From positions 1-64,000 of the forward strand of contig CAWEHU010000030.1 in NCBI GenBank assembly GCA_963808965.1: a DNA stretch of 64,000 nt, read 5' to 3'. Source of the stretch: CAWEHU01 sp963808965. GTDB lineage: Bacteria > Pseudomonadota > Alphaproteobacteria > Acetobacterales > Acetobacteraceae. Under the pieces are notes generated by a model. That model was not told where the DNA came from. It ran no database searches and was given only the letters and a program-made list of their open reading frames with translations. This document shows, one piece after another, positions 56,061-64,000 of the stretch (positions are counted from its first letter, which is position 1; every line of letters begins with the position of its first letter). A program made the translations under genes and the position numbers.

Positions 56061-56993
56061 ATGCACGACCACCATCACGGTCATTCGCACGGAGATGATC
56101 ACGGGCTGAGTCCAGCCGGCTCGCATGATCGCGCCTTCGCCATCGGCGCGGCGCTGAACACCGCGTTCGTGGCGGCCGAGATCGTGTTCGGGCTCGCCGC
56201 CAATTCGGTGGCGCTGCTGGCCGACGCCGCCCACAACCTTGGCGACGTGCTGGGCCTGCTTCTAGCCTGGGCCGCGGCATGGCTTGGGCGCCGCCCTCCG
56301 ACGCGGCACCGTACCTACGGCTGGGGCCGGAGCTCGATCCTGGCGGCGCTCGCGAACGCGGTGGTTCTCCTGCTGAGCGTCGGCGCGATCGCGCTGGAGG
56401 CGGTGCAGCGGCTCTTCAATCCCCAGCCAGTCGGCGAGAACACGGTGATGGCCGTGGCCGCGGCGGGAATCGTGGTGAATGGGGCCACGGCGTGGCTGTT
56501 CATGCGCGGCCGCGAGCACGATCTCAACATCCGGGCGGCCTTCCTGCATATGGTTGGCGATGCGGCGGTCTCGCTCGGTGTGGTGCTTGCCGCGCTCGCG
56601 ATCAGCCTCACCGGATGGCTGTGGCTCGACCCGGTCGCAAGTCTTGCGATCGTCGGCATCATCATCGCCGGAACCTGGGGACTGCTCAGGGACTCGATGA
56701 ACCTGGCATTGGATGCCGTCCCCGGGGACATCACGCACGAGTTGGTGCGCGGTTACCTGCTCGAACTTCCCGGCGTGGTGGAGGTGCACGACCTGCATAT
56801 CTGGGCGCTCAGCACGACGGAGACGGCGATGACGGCGCATCTGGTCTGCGTCCGCGAGGAACGTGGATGCCCGCTGCTTCAGCGGGCCTCTGCCGGGCTG
56901 CGCGAACGGTTCGGGATCGGCCACTCGACCTTTCAGATCGAGACGAGGGAAGAGGCGGCATTGTGCGGCCTGAGGTCGGACGACGTCGTCTGA
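56061..56993 (+). CDS. Cation diffusion facilitator (zinc/cadmium exporter, CzcD/ZitB-like)
   Basis: A 310-residue transporter. A His-rich N-terminus (HDHHHGHSHGDDHG) precedes six membrane segments with metal-site motifs in ALLADAAHNLGDVLGL (HxxxD in TM2) and AAFLHMVGDAAVSLGV (HxxxD in TM5). The C-terminal cytoplasmic domain (VHDLHIWALSTTETAMTAHLV) is typical of zinc exporters. AAGGAG lies 6 bases before ATG 56061. Exports Zn(II) and possibly Cd/Co in exchange for protons. Confidence 0.93.
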   Translation: MHDHHHGHSHGDDHGLSPAGSHDRAFAIGAALNTAFVAAEIVFGLAANSVALLADAAHNLGDVLGLLLAWAAAWLGRRPPTRHRTYGWGRSSILAALANAVVLLLSVGAIALEAVQRLFNPQPVGENTVMAVAAAGIVVNGATAWLFMRGREHDLNIRAAFLHMVGDAAVSLGVVLAALAISLTGWLWLDPVASLAIVGIIIAGTWGLLRDSMNLALDAVPGDITHELVRGYLLELPGVVEVHDLHIWALSTTETAMTAHLVCVREERGCPLLQRASAGLRERFGIGHSTFQIETREEAALCGLRSDDVV

Positions 56994-57088
56994 GTGAACG
57001 GCGCCCGCGTGCGGGAAAGCGGGGCGACAGGTCTGGGTGGCCGCCGTATACCAGGTTAGCGGTAGGCCCACGGTTCGGGAGGGAGATC

Positions 57089-57904
57089 GTGGCGGACGAC
57101 ACGGCGATGATGGGGGCGGGGTCTCGTCCGGTCCGCCCTATAGTCCGCCCGATCAGGATCGCGGATTTATCCGATGCATTGGCCCGCGGCTTCGAGGATT
57201 TCAGGGCGAACCCAGCCCAGGCGATGGGGCTTTGCCTCATCTTTCCCGTGGTCGGTCTTGTCATTGGCAGCCTCGCCTACGGCTATGGAATGCTGGCGCG
57301 GCTCTTCCCGCTGGCGGCCGGCTTCGCGTTGATCGGCCCGTTCGCGGTTATCGGACTCTATGAGCTGAGCCGGCGGCGTGAGCAGGGTCTCGGCTTCACG
57401 TGGCGCAATGCCTTCGACGTGCGCCGGTCCAATTCGGTTGGCGCCATCGTGCTGCTCGGGTTGATACTCGCGGCTATCTTCCTGATCTGGATCAAGCTCG
57501 CGCAGGCTCTGTACGACTGGATGCTCGGCGACATCCCGCCCTCTCTCGGCGACCTCATTCGCGAGGTCTTCACCACTTCCGGCGGCTTCGCGCTGCTTTT
57601 CGTCGGCAACTTCATCGGTTTTCTGTTCGCGATCGTGGTGCTGACGTTGAGCGTGGTATCCTTTCCGCTTCTGGTCGACAGGAATGTCGGCGCGACGACG
57701 TCGGAACGACTTTCGGTCGCCGTAGGGACTTCGGCGCGGGCGGTCCTGATGAACCCGAGCCCGATGGCGGTCTGGGGACTCATCATCGCCGTGAGCCTCG
57801 CGATCGGCACGGTGCCGTTCTTTCTCGGGCTCATCGTCGTCGTGCCGTGGCTTGGCTATGCAACCTGGCACTTGTACCGCAAGGTCGTCGCCACCGGAGA
57901 CTGA
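57089..57904 (+). CDS. DUF2189 multi-pass membrane protein
   Basis: A 271-residue protein from GTG 57089, which has GGGAGG six bases upstream. After a Pro/Arg-rich N-terminus, ALARGFEDFRANPAQAMGLCLIFPVVGLVIG opens the DUF2189 domain, with GPFAVIGLYELSRRREQG and six membrane segments in total. The frame is open back to 56279, but that stretch is antiparallel noise over the CDF gene. Function unknown; four bases separate it from the enoyl-CoA hydratase. Confidence 0.8.
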   Translation: MADDTAMMGAGSRPVRPIVRPIRIADLSDALARGFEDFRANPAQAMGLCLIFPVVGLVIGSLAYGYGMLARLFPLAAGFALIGPFAVIGLYELSRRREQGLGFTWRNAFDVRRSNSVGAIVLLGLILAAIFLIWIKLAQALYDWMLGDIPPSLGDLIREVFTTSGGFALLFVGNFIGFLFAIVVLTLSVVSFPLLVDRNVGATTSERLSVAVGTSARAVLMNPSPMAVWGLIIAVSLAIGTVPFFLGLIVVVPWLGYATWHLYRKVVATGD

Positions 57905-57907
57905 GAC

Positions 57908-58684
57908 ATGAACGAGGCCGCGAAAATGCAGGTGCTGGAAGAGCGGGATGGCGGCGTTCTGGTTCTCACCATGGATTATCCCGCGCGGCGCAATGCGCTG
58001 GCGATGGAGTTGCGCCTCGTCATCATCGACGCACTGGAACGGGCACAGTCCGACATGTCTGTACGGGCCATCGTGCTGACCGGCAGCGGCGGGCATTTCT
58101 GTTCCGGTGGCGATGTCTCCACCATGGATGTGAAGTCGGCGGCGGCCGGGCGGGATCGCATGCGCCGGTCGCATCAGCTCATCCGGCTCATGGTCATGGG
58201 GCGCGTGCCCCTGATCGCTGCGATCGAGGGCTATTGCGTCGGAGCCGGCCTGTCACTGGCGTGCGCCTGCGACACGATCGTCGCTGCGGAGGATGCGCGG
58301 CTTGGCGCCGGCTTCGGCCGGATCGGGCTGATGGCGGATTTGGGACTGCCGCACACCTTGCCGGCGCGGGTAGGCCCGGGGCGCGCACGGCAGATCCTGC
58401 TTTACCACGAGCAAATGACGGCGGCTGAGGCGGAGCGCATCGGCTTGGTGGACCAGATCGTAGCGAAGGGCGGGGCGCTCGCGGCGGCGTTGAACAAGGC
58501 GCGCTTCCTGGCGGAGCAGGCGCCGGGGCCTATGGAGTTGACGAAGCAGATCCTGGGCGAGGGGCTGGATCGCGCGCTGGAGCAGGAGCGCCATTTCCAG
58601 GCGAGTCTCTTCATGACCGAGGATTTCCGGGAAGGCCGCTCCGCCTTCCTCGGCAAGCGTCAGCCTGTTTTCAGGGGTGACTAA
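57908..58684 (+). CDS. Enoyl-CoA hydratase/isomerase family protein
   Basis: A 258-residue crotonase. The oxyanion-hole motif is HFCSGGDVSTM and AIEGYCVGAGLSLACACD; the DTIVAAEDARLGAGFGRIGL stretch follows. The usual first catalytic Glu position in the ...GFGRIGLMADLG region is not Glu (IGLMADLG), so isomerase or other crotonase chemistry is possible. Start ATG 57908 follows GGAGA. It could feed beta-oxidation with the left-hand catabolic genes, but it is 47 kb away. Confidence 0.82.
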   Translation: MNEAAKMQVLEERDGGVLVLTMDYPARRNALAMELRLVIIDALERAQSDMSVRAIVLTGSGGHFCSGGDVSTMDVKSAAAGRDRMRRSHQLIRLMVMGRVPLIAAIEGYCVGAGLSLACACDTIVAAEDARLGAGFGRIGLMADLGLPHTLPARVGPGRARQILLYHEQMTAAEAERIGLVDQIVAKGGALAAALNKARFLAEQAPGPMELTKQILGEGLDRALEQERHFQASLFMTEDFREGRSAFLGKRQPVFRGD

Positions 58685-58831
58685 CGCCCAAGTCTGTCTG
58701 AACCTACTGTGCCACTGGACTCAGCGCAGAGGAGACGCTTGGCACGAGGGCCGCTCGTCTGTGTTGCTCCGTGTGCCATCGGCCATCGTACCGGTGCCTG
58801 ATTCGCCGGACATGAATGTGATCGTTAGTAA

Positions 58832-59500
58832 AGTTTACAGCGGTGCGGGCGCCGTAACGAGCCGCAGCATTGTCCACTGGTCCAGCAAGACTGGGGCCAG
58901 TTCGCCCTGCGCGGCGTGTTCCGTCCGCAAATCGAGCTGAACAACACGGGCGCGATCGTGCCGAGCGCGGCATTCTCCCGGAGCACGACCGGCTGGGGCA
59001 TCGGCGCGACTGGCAATCTCGACCTGTTCGCCAATCGCGTGATCCTGATGGCGACCGTCAATTACGGCGACGGGATCGGCCGCTATCTCGACGCGACATC
59101 AAACGGCTTCAGTGCCGTGTCCAATGCGGGCTTGCCCGGCGTTCCGGCGTCGGCCACGTCGCTCGATACGGTGCGCGTGGCGGCCGGACTGGTCGGGCTG
59201 CAACTGAACTACACGCCGAGCCTGCGCAGCAACGCCTCGCTGTTCGGCGCGCGCCTCGACTATCCGAGCTATGTCAGCCAGTTCGCGAGCTGCTTCGGCG
59301 TCGGCGGCATCGGCACCTGCGGGCTCACGAACCGCTCTCTCTGGGGCGGCTCGGTCAACTTGATCTGGAGCCCGGTGCGGATGGTCGACGTCGGTGTCGA
59401 GTACCAGCACGTCGAACGATCGTTGCAGACGACCAACGCGACCGGAAACAATGGGGGCAAGGCCGACCGCGTGCAGATTTCGGGCATCGCCCGGTTCTGA
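58832..59500 (+). pseudogene. 5'-truncated outer-membrane porin remnant
   Basis: About 210 residues of beta-barrel sequence: QDWGQFALRGVFRPQIELNN, GWGIGATGNLDLFANRV, LVGLQLNYTPSLRSNASLFG, SLWGGSVNLIWSPVRMVDVGVEYQHVERSL, ending RVQISGIARF with the terminal aromatic typical of porins. The frame is closed by a TAA at 58829 and homology stops near 58875. No start or signal peptide exists, whereas relatives (DcaP-like porins) are ~500 residues. The N-terminal half has been lost, probably by deletion behind the hydratase gene. Confidence 0.65.
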
Positions 59501-59566
59501 AAAAGCGAGGGCTGCCTGCACGCTAACAATAAGTCGAACCGGCACCAACAGCCGGCCGACTGGCCG

Positions 59567-59917
59567 TCACGGTCCGCCGGAATGCGCCCGCTCGAATTCC
59601 AGCTCGTAGAAATTGCGGTTGAACTGGGCGTAGTTCTGCGGCGTGCCTGAATAGACGCAGCGGCAGCCGGACGGGTCGTAATAGAGCACGGTCTCGACCC
59701 CGTTCACGGAACGATGTGCGAATAGGTACGGCGGAAGTAAATCCGAGGCTATGGCCTGCCGCGCCATCTCGGGCTGCATGCGCGTAAAGCCCGCCTGGAT
59801 GAGCGGAGTGTCTTCCGCCCTCGCCCAAGGCGCGCACCCGGCAAGGCTCGTCGCCGCGGCGACAATGATGAATGAGGCTGGGCTTGCTCCGTGCCGCCTA
59901 CCAGATTGACGCCGCAT
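59567..59917 (-). CDS. Hypothetical small lipoprotein
   Basis: About 116 residues from ATG 59917, with a lipoprotein signal (FIIVAAATSLAGC; lipobox LAGC). An in-frame ATG at 59971 is also possible. The mature part contains LFAHRSVNGVETVLYYDPSGCRCVYSGTPQNYAQF and ends in an acidic, Gly-rich tail. No family recognised. Convergent with the porin remnant and divergent from the M20 peptidase gene. Confidence 0.55.
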   Translation of the reverse strand: MRRQSGRRHGASPASFIIVAAATSLAGCAPWARAEDTPLIQAGFTRMQPEMARQAIASDLLPPYLFAHRSVNGVETVLYYDPSGCRCVYSGTPQNYAQFNRNFYELEFERAHSGGP

Positions 59918-60150
59918 CGCCGCCGCGCGGTGAAAGCGGAGAAAAGGAGTCGCTTCGCGCTTCGTCGCCATATCGCTTATTCCGGCTTCCCGGGAAGGAT
60001 GCGAAATCACACCGAATCCATGGTGCGGATGCGGCGGAGTCGTGTCACGCCGAATATACCGGGGGCCGCGAAGATCAGCGATAATCATCCTCGCCTTCGT
60101 ATGAATTGCGGTATCGTCACGGTGGACAGACCCCTGGGGAGGGACGCCGG

Positions 60151-61536
60151 ATGAGCACGATCGAGAAGGTTCTCGCCCGTATCGACGCCGAGGCGGCGGA
60201 TGCCGAGCGGCGCTGGATCGATTGGCTCCGCATTCCCTCGATCAGCGCGCAGCCGGCACACGCCGCCGATTGCCGGGCCGCAGCTGAGTTCTGCCGTGCG
60301 GAGCTGGCCGAAATGGGCTTCGACGCGCGCCTCGCGGAGACCGCGGGGCATCCGGTCACGCTGGCCCATTACCCCGGTCCGGGCGGAAGCGCGCCGCACC
60401 TGCTCTACTACGGGCATTACGACGTGCAGCCGGCCGATCCGCTCGATCTCTGGACCAGCCCGCCGTTCGAGCCGGTGGTGGCGGAGGGGCCGCATGGAGG
60501 GCGCGTGGTCGCGCGCGGAGCAGTGGACGACAAGGGCCAAGTAAGCATGTGGCTCAGCGCGTTCCGCGCCTGGCATCGCGAGACCGGGTCGCTGCCATGC
60601 CGCATCACCGCGCTGATCGAGGGCGAGGAAGAGGTCGGCAGCGTTAATCTCAAGCCCTTCATTGCCGTGCACCGCGATGCGCTCGCATCCGACATCGTCG
60701 TGATCTCCGACACCAACATGTGGGATATCGACACGCCGGCACTCACGATCGGTTTGCGCGGGATGCTGAATGTGCAGGTCGATCTGCGCGCGGCCAGCCG
60801 CGATCTGCACTCGGGCCTGTACGGCGGCTCGGCGCTCAACCCAATCAACGCGCTGACGACCGCGCTGGGGCAGCTCAAGGACGCGCAAGGGCGCATTCAG
60901 GTGCCCGGCTTCTATGACGGCGTTCGCGAGGTCTCGCCGCAGCAGGCGAGGCAATGGGCCACGCTTGGCTTCGACGAGGACAAATTCCTTGGCGGAGTCG
61001 GTTTATCGGTGCCGTCCGGCGAGGCGGGGCGCGGCTCGCTCGATCGCCTATGGGCGCGCCCCACCGCCGACCTGAACGGGATTTGGGGCGGCTACCAGGG
61101 GACGGGCGCGAAAACCGTGATCCCTGCCGAGGCGGGTGCGAAGGTGAGCTTCCGCCTGGTGCCAGGCCAAAATCCCGAGCGCGTGCTAGAGGGCTTCAAG
61201 GACTTCATGCAGGCCCGAATCCCGGCGGATGCGAAGCTCGAAATTACCCTGTTCAGCGCCGGACCAGGCATCGAGATTCCGGCCGACAGCCGCTTCGTGC
61301 GCGAAGCTGCGGCGGCGCTGGCTGAGGAGTACGGGCGCGAGGCGGCGATGATCGGCTCGGGCGCCTCGATTCCCGTCGTGGAGACGTTCAAGACCGAGCT
61401 CGGCCTTGATTCGCTGCTGATGGGATTCGGCCTCGAGGACGATCAGGTCCATAGCCCGAACGAGAAGTTCGAGCTGCGCTGCTTCCACAAGGGCACGCGC
61501 AGCCACGCACGCCTGCTCGGCCGGTTGGCCGTTTAG
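60151..61536 (+). CDS. M20 family metallopeptidase (dipeptidase)
   Basis: A 461-residue di-zinc peptidase. Metal ligands lie in YYGHYDVQPAD (His, Asp), GAVDDKGQ (bridging Asp), IEGEEEVGS (base Glu and ligand), VISDTNMW and the C-terminal FHKGTRSH. The lid domain starts at DLRAASRDLHSGLYGG. Resembles CNDP-type dipeptidases (M20F). ATG 60151 follows GGGAGGG. Intact. Confidence 0.92.
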   Translation: MSTIEKVLARIDAEAADAERRWIDWLRIPSISAQPAHAADCRAAAEFCRAELAEMGFDARLAETAGHPVTLAHYPGPGGSAPHLLYYGHYDVQPADPLDLWTSPPFEPVVAEGPHGGRVVARGAVDDKGQVSMWLSAFRAWHRETGSLPCRITALIEGEEEVGSVNLKPFIAVHRDALASDIVVISDTNMWDIDTPALTIGLRGMLNVQVDLRAASRDLHSGLYGGSALNPINALTTALGQLKDAQGRIQVPGFYDGVREVSPQQARQWATLGFDEDKFLGGVGLSVPSGEAGRGSLDRLWARPTADLNGIWGGYQGTGAKTVIPAEAGAKVSFRLVPGQNPERVLEGFKDFMQARIPADAKLEITLFSAGPGIEIPADSRFVREAAAALAEEYGREAAMIGSGASIPVVETFKTELGLDSLLMGFGLEDDQVHSPNEKFELRCFHKGTRSHARLLGRLAV

Positions 61537-61565
61537 AGGGAGATGGCTCGCGCCGTCGCCGCCGG

Positions 61566-63369
61566 TCAGAGACGCCAGACCAGCGGGACGTAGAAGGTCG
61601 CCACCACGAAGAACCACAGCATCAGGGGAAGGCCGAGCTTCCAGTAATCCCCGAAGCGGTACCCCGCCGGCCCCATCACCATGAGGTTCACCGGGGTCGC
61701 GACGGGAGTGAGGAACGATGCCGCCGCGGCCACGGTGACGCTCATCAGCACCGGCCGCGGCGACAGGCCGAGGTCGCCGGCGGCGCTCACGGCGATCGGA
61801 ATGATGATGAGCGCGGTCGCGGTGTTGCTGATCAGCTGCCCGAGAACGGCAGTCAGCACGAAGAGCCCCCCAAGCAGGGCGTACGGGCCCGCGTCGCCGA
61901 CCAGTCGCACGAGTCCGTCGGCCAGCAACTTCGCCGCGCCCGTCTCCGACATCGCCGTCGAGAGCGGGATCATCGCTCCGACCAGGATCACGGTGGTCCA
62001 GTTGATCGAGCGATACGCCTGCTCGACGGTCAGCACGCCCGAGCAACACCATCGCGCAGGCTGCAACGAGCCCAGCGATGACGGCCGGTACCGCACCGGT
62101 CGCGAGGACGATCACCATGCCGAGCAGCACGGCGATGGCCTGCTTCGCCCCCGCTCCCATGGGAACGGCCTGGCGGCGCACGAGCTCCGGCGAATCGACC
62201 ACCAGCACGTTGGGATCGTCGAGGCGCTCGTCGAGCGCCTTCCAGGTTCCCTGGAGCAGCAGCATATCGCCGGCTTCGAGCACCGTCTCGTCGGGGCCCT
62301 GGTCCTCGCCTCGGCGTTGCACGGCCAGGATGACAAGATCGCCGCTGGGCGTGACCATTCCCGGAAAGACTGATTCCCCCAGGAAGGCGGATCGGGGAGG
62401 GATGACGACCTCGGCCAGGCCGGACATGCGATTGAACAGCGTGTCGGAGGCGGCCCCTTCCTCGCGGAACGCAGCGAGCTTGTCTGCCGCGAAAGCACCG
62501 GCCGTCTCCGCTTCGCCGCGCACGATGAGAATGTCTCCCTCGGCGAGTGCCGGCCTCCGCAACGGGCCGCCCTGCACGCCGTCCTGCACCGCGACCAAGG
62601 CGAGGCCCGGATAATCCTTCAGGTCGATCGCGCTCTGCACCATTCCGGCCAGAGGCGAACGCGCGCGAACGCGAAGTTGAAACAGCCCGTCGTCGAGTCT
62701 GTACTGCTCCACCAAGGTTCGGGCGTGCTTGCTGAGATCGGACGGAATCGTCCGTCCGGCGCGATTCGGCAGCAGCCGGTGGCCGAACAGCACGACGATG
62801 GCGATCGTGCCGAGCACCAGCGGCACGCCCGCGATGGCGAACTCGAAATAGCCGAACGGCGCCAGCCCAGCATCCGCCGACGCCTCGGAGACCAGCACGT
62901 TCACCGGCGTTCCGGTGAGCGCAAGCAGGGATCCGGCATGGGACCCGAACACCAGCGGCATGAGGAGCTGCGAGGGAGGACGGCCGAGCCGGACTGCCAT
63001 GACGACAACGACGGGCAGCAGCGCGGCGACCGCCCCGTTTATGCTGATGAGCGCCCCCAGGCACGCGACGAGCAGCATCGTGAAAATCAGCAATCGCGCG
63101 CGGCTCGTCCCCGCCTTTGCGATCAGGAGCTGGCCCGCCCATGCCGTCACGCCCGTGGCGTCGAGCCCCTCACTGACCACGAACAGCGACGCGATGAAGA
63201 TGACCGCGGAGTCGCCGAGACCCGCCAGCGCATCCTTCAGATTGAGAACGCCGGTCGCGTAGAGCGACAGCGCCGTCCCGAGCGCGACAATCACCACCGG
63301 AACACGGTTCCACACGAAGAGAACCACGACGGCGGCGATGATCGCGAAGGTGATGGTTATGTTGCTCAG
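61566..63369 (-). CDS. DASS/SLC13-type anion transporter with two RCK_C domains (+1 frameshift near 62040; non-ATG start)
   Basis: A ~600-residue sodium or proton-coupled symporter. N-terminal membrane helices (FIASLFVVSEGLDATGVTAW; GSHAGSLLALTGTPVNVLVSE) are followed by two TrkA/RCK_C domains (SAIDLKDYPGLALVAVQDG; LAVQRRGEDQGPDETVLEAGD) and a second membrane half that, after a +1 shift in CTCGGGCG near 62040, reads LTVEQAYRSINWTTVILVGA and FLTPVATPVNLMVMGPAGY. The frame extends upstream of GTG 63327 to LSNITITFAIIAAVV at CTG 63369, which has GGAAGGA eight bases upstream where an ATG would be expected. Substrate may be sulfate, citrate or other anion. Confidence 0.82.
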
Positions 63370-63520
63370 GGCGCTTGTCCTTCCTTGTATCCCGCAGCGC
63401 AGTTCCGGGAACGGAACCGTCGGTCGCAGCGGGCGGCCGCTGTTCGATAGGCAAAGCGGTTACGGTCTTTCCGACGCGGCCGGCAAACTCCAAATCGCGT
63501 GCTTCAGCTCGTTGCCGCCA

Positions 63521-64000
63521 TTAGCCCTTCGCCATCATCGCCGCGTACAGCGCGACGGCGAGCGCCAGTAGCGACAAGCCCGCGATGGGCCACCGCCGCA
63601 AGAACTCGTCGGCCCGCTCGGTTGCATTGCCGCATGCGCGAGCCGCGCGCCAGCCGAAACGGCCCAGAACGACGATGTCGCCCTCGGGAACGCGCGGCAA
63701 CGCTCCTTCCCAGCGGGCCAACCCCGCCGCCAGCACCACGCCGACCAGCACCGGCCACAACGCCTTCCAGAGCGAGGCGGAAGCGAACGCCTCGGTGAGA
63801 CTACCAAGGCCCAGCGCCGGATAAAGCACCCACGGGATCGCGACAGAGGCGAAGGCCAGCACGAGCCATGGCACCGTCAGACTGGCCGTCGTCGCGCCAT
63901 TCGGCGCGGCCGGGGCCACGGTCGCGAGGCGGCGCAGGAAGTACAGCATCAGCACCGTGCTCGCTACAGCCGAAGCCGTTGCGAGCGCCCCGACCGCACC
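63521..64000 (-). CDS. C-terminal part of a proton-conducting membrane subunit (Mrp/NuoN-like), cut by window edge
   Basis: About 160 residues, open to base 64000 without needing a start. It has STVLMLYFLRRL, two or three membrane segments (VPWLVLAFASVAIPWVLYPALG; ALWPVLVGVVLAAGLA) and a tail with FLRRWPIAGLSLLALAVALY. This layout, including a PRVPEGDIVVL loop, resembles the C-terminus of MnhD/Mrp antiporter D or related complex-I-like subunits. The rest lies beyond the window. Confidence 0.5.
   Translation of the reverse strand, partial: GAVGALATASAVASTVLMLYFLRRLATVAPAAPNGATTASLTVPWLVLAFASVAIPWVLYPALGLGSLTEAFASASLWKALWPVLVGVVLAAGLARWEGALPRVPEGDIVVLGRFGWRAARACGNATERADEFLRRWPIAGLSLLALAVALYAAMMAKG

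Noticed and set aside
56279..57088. Upstream extension of the DUF2189 frame to 541 residues
   Set aside because: The extension is out-of-frame sequence over the intact CDF transporter; GTG 57089 has a good ribosome-binding site.
57908..58684. Assignment of this crotonase as BadK to complete the cyclohexanecarboxylate pathway
   Set aside because: It lies 47 kb from badHI beside a DUF2189 gene and shows no BadK-specific stretch I can recognise; left as family only.

Overview
The window is a gene-dense, high-G+C stretch of a bacterial chromosome, most likely from an alphaproteobacterium of the Rhodospirillales/Acetobacteraceae type. That placement is an inference from gene families and local order: ETF-QO next to a family-4-type uracil-DNA glycosylase and a lytic transglycosylase, the miaB-phoH-ybeY-corC operon, tamA-tamB, and a TPR lipoprotein next to ispE. 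I saw no rRNA, tRNA, CRISPR array, prophage or insertion sequence.

Layout. 1-10.4 kb is a catabolic block on the + strand. It holds the 3' part of the phenylacetyl-CoA epoxidase operon (paaB end, paaC, paaD, paaE), a PaaA-like paralogue, the ring-opening enzyme paaZ (split by an in-frame TAG) and paaY. Two small proteins and a beta-carbonic anhydrase follow. It ends with an alicyclic module: an acyl-CoA dehydrogenase plus close matches to BadH and BadI, which would take cyclohexanecarboxyl-CoA towards pimeloyl-CoA. 10.4-18.6 kb carries a transglutaminase-like protease, a hemolysin III family protein, a cold-shock protein, a hybrid histidine kinase with an ethylene-receptor-like membrane domain, a TolB/FlgO-like-TPR-LuxR fusion, and a MaoC/CitE-like pair. 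18.6-36.2 kb is mostly core metabolism and envelope: a DUF2142 protein, ispE, two TPR proteins (one with 16 consecutive 34-residue repeats), ETF-QO, uracil-DNA glycosylase, lytic transglycosylase, a VapBC-type toxin-antitoxin pair, corC-ybeY-phoH-miaB and a 1-acylglycerol-phosphate acyltransferase.

36.4-64 kb begins with tamA-tamB and continues with an amine oxidase, an S49 peptidase, a peroxiredoxin-like protein, exonuclease III, an MBL-fold hydrolase and a MoaD-like/BNR-repeat pair. Then come an SDR, an SGNH hydrolase, a DUF29 protein, uppP, a secreted GH42-like protein convergent with an ATP-grasp/DedA pair, a CDF zinc transporter, a DUF2189 protein and an enoyl-CoA hydratase. The end holds a 5'-truncated porin remnant, an M20 peptidase, a DASS-type transporter with RCK_C domains, and the C-terminal part of a proton-conducting (Mrp/Nuo-like) membrane subunit running off the right edge.

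The sequence contains about 19 frameshifts that split otherwise well-conserved genes, including miaB, csp, xthA and the lytic transglycosylase. Nearly all have the same sign (+1, one extra base), often in short G or C runs. This looks more like insertion-biased sequencing or assembly error than gene decay, so most broken genes are annotated as single CDSs across the shift. The most interesting biology I can support is the ethylene-receptor-like kinase (all key binding-site residues at matching spacing), the side-by-side phenylacetate and cyclohexanecarboxylate modules with a PaaA paralogue, the BNR/MoaD-like pair, and the LuxR-tailed TolB/FlgO-TPR protein.
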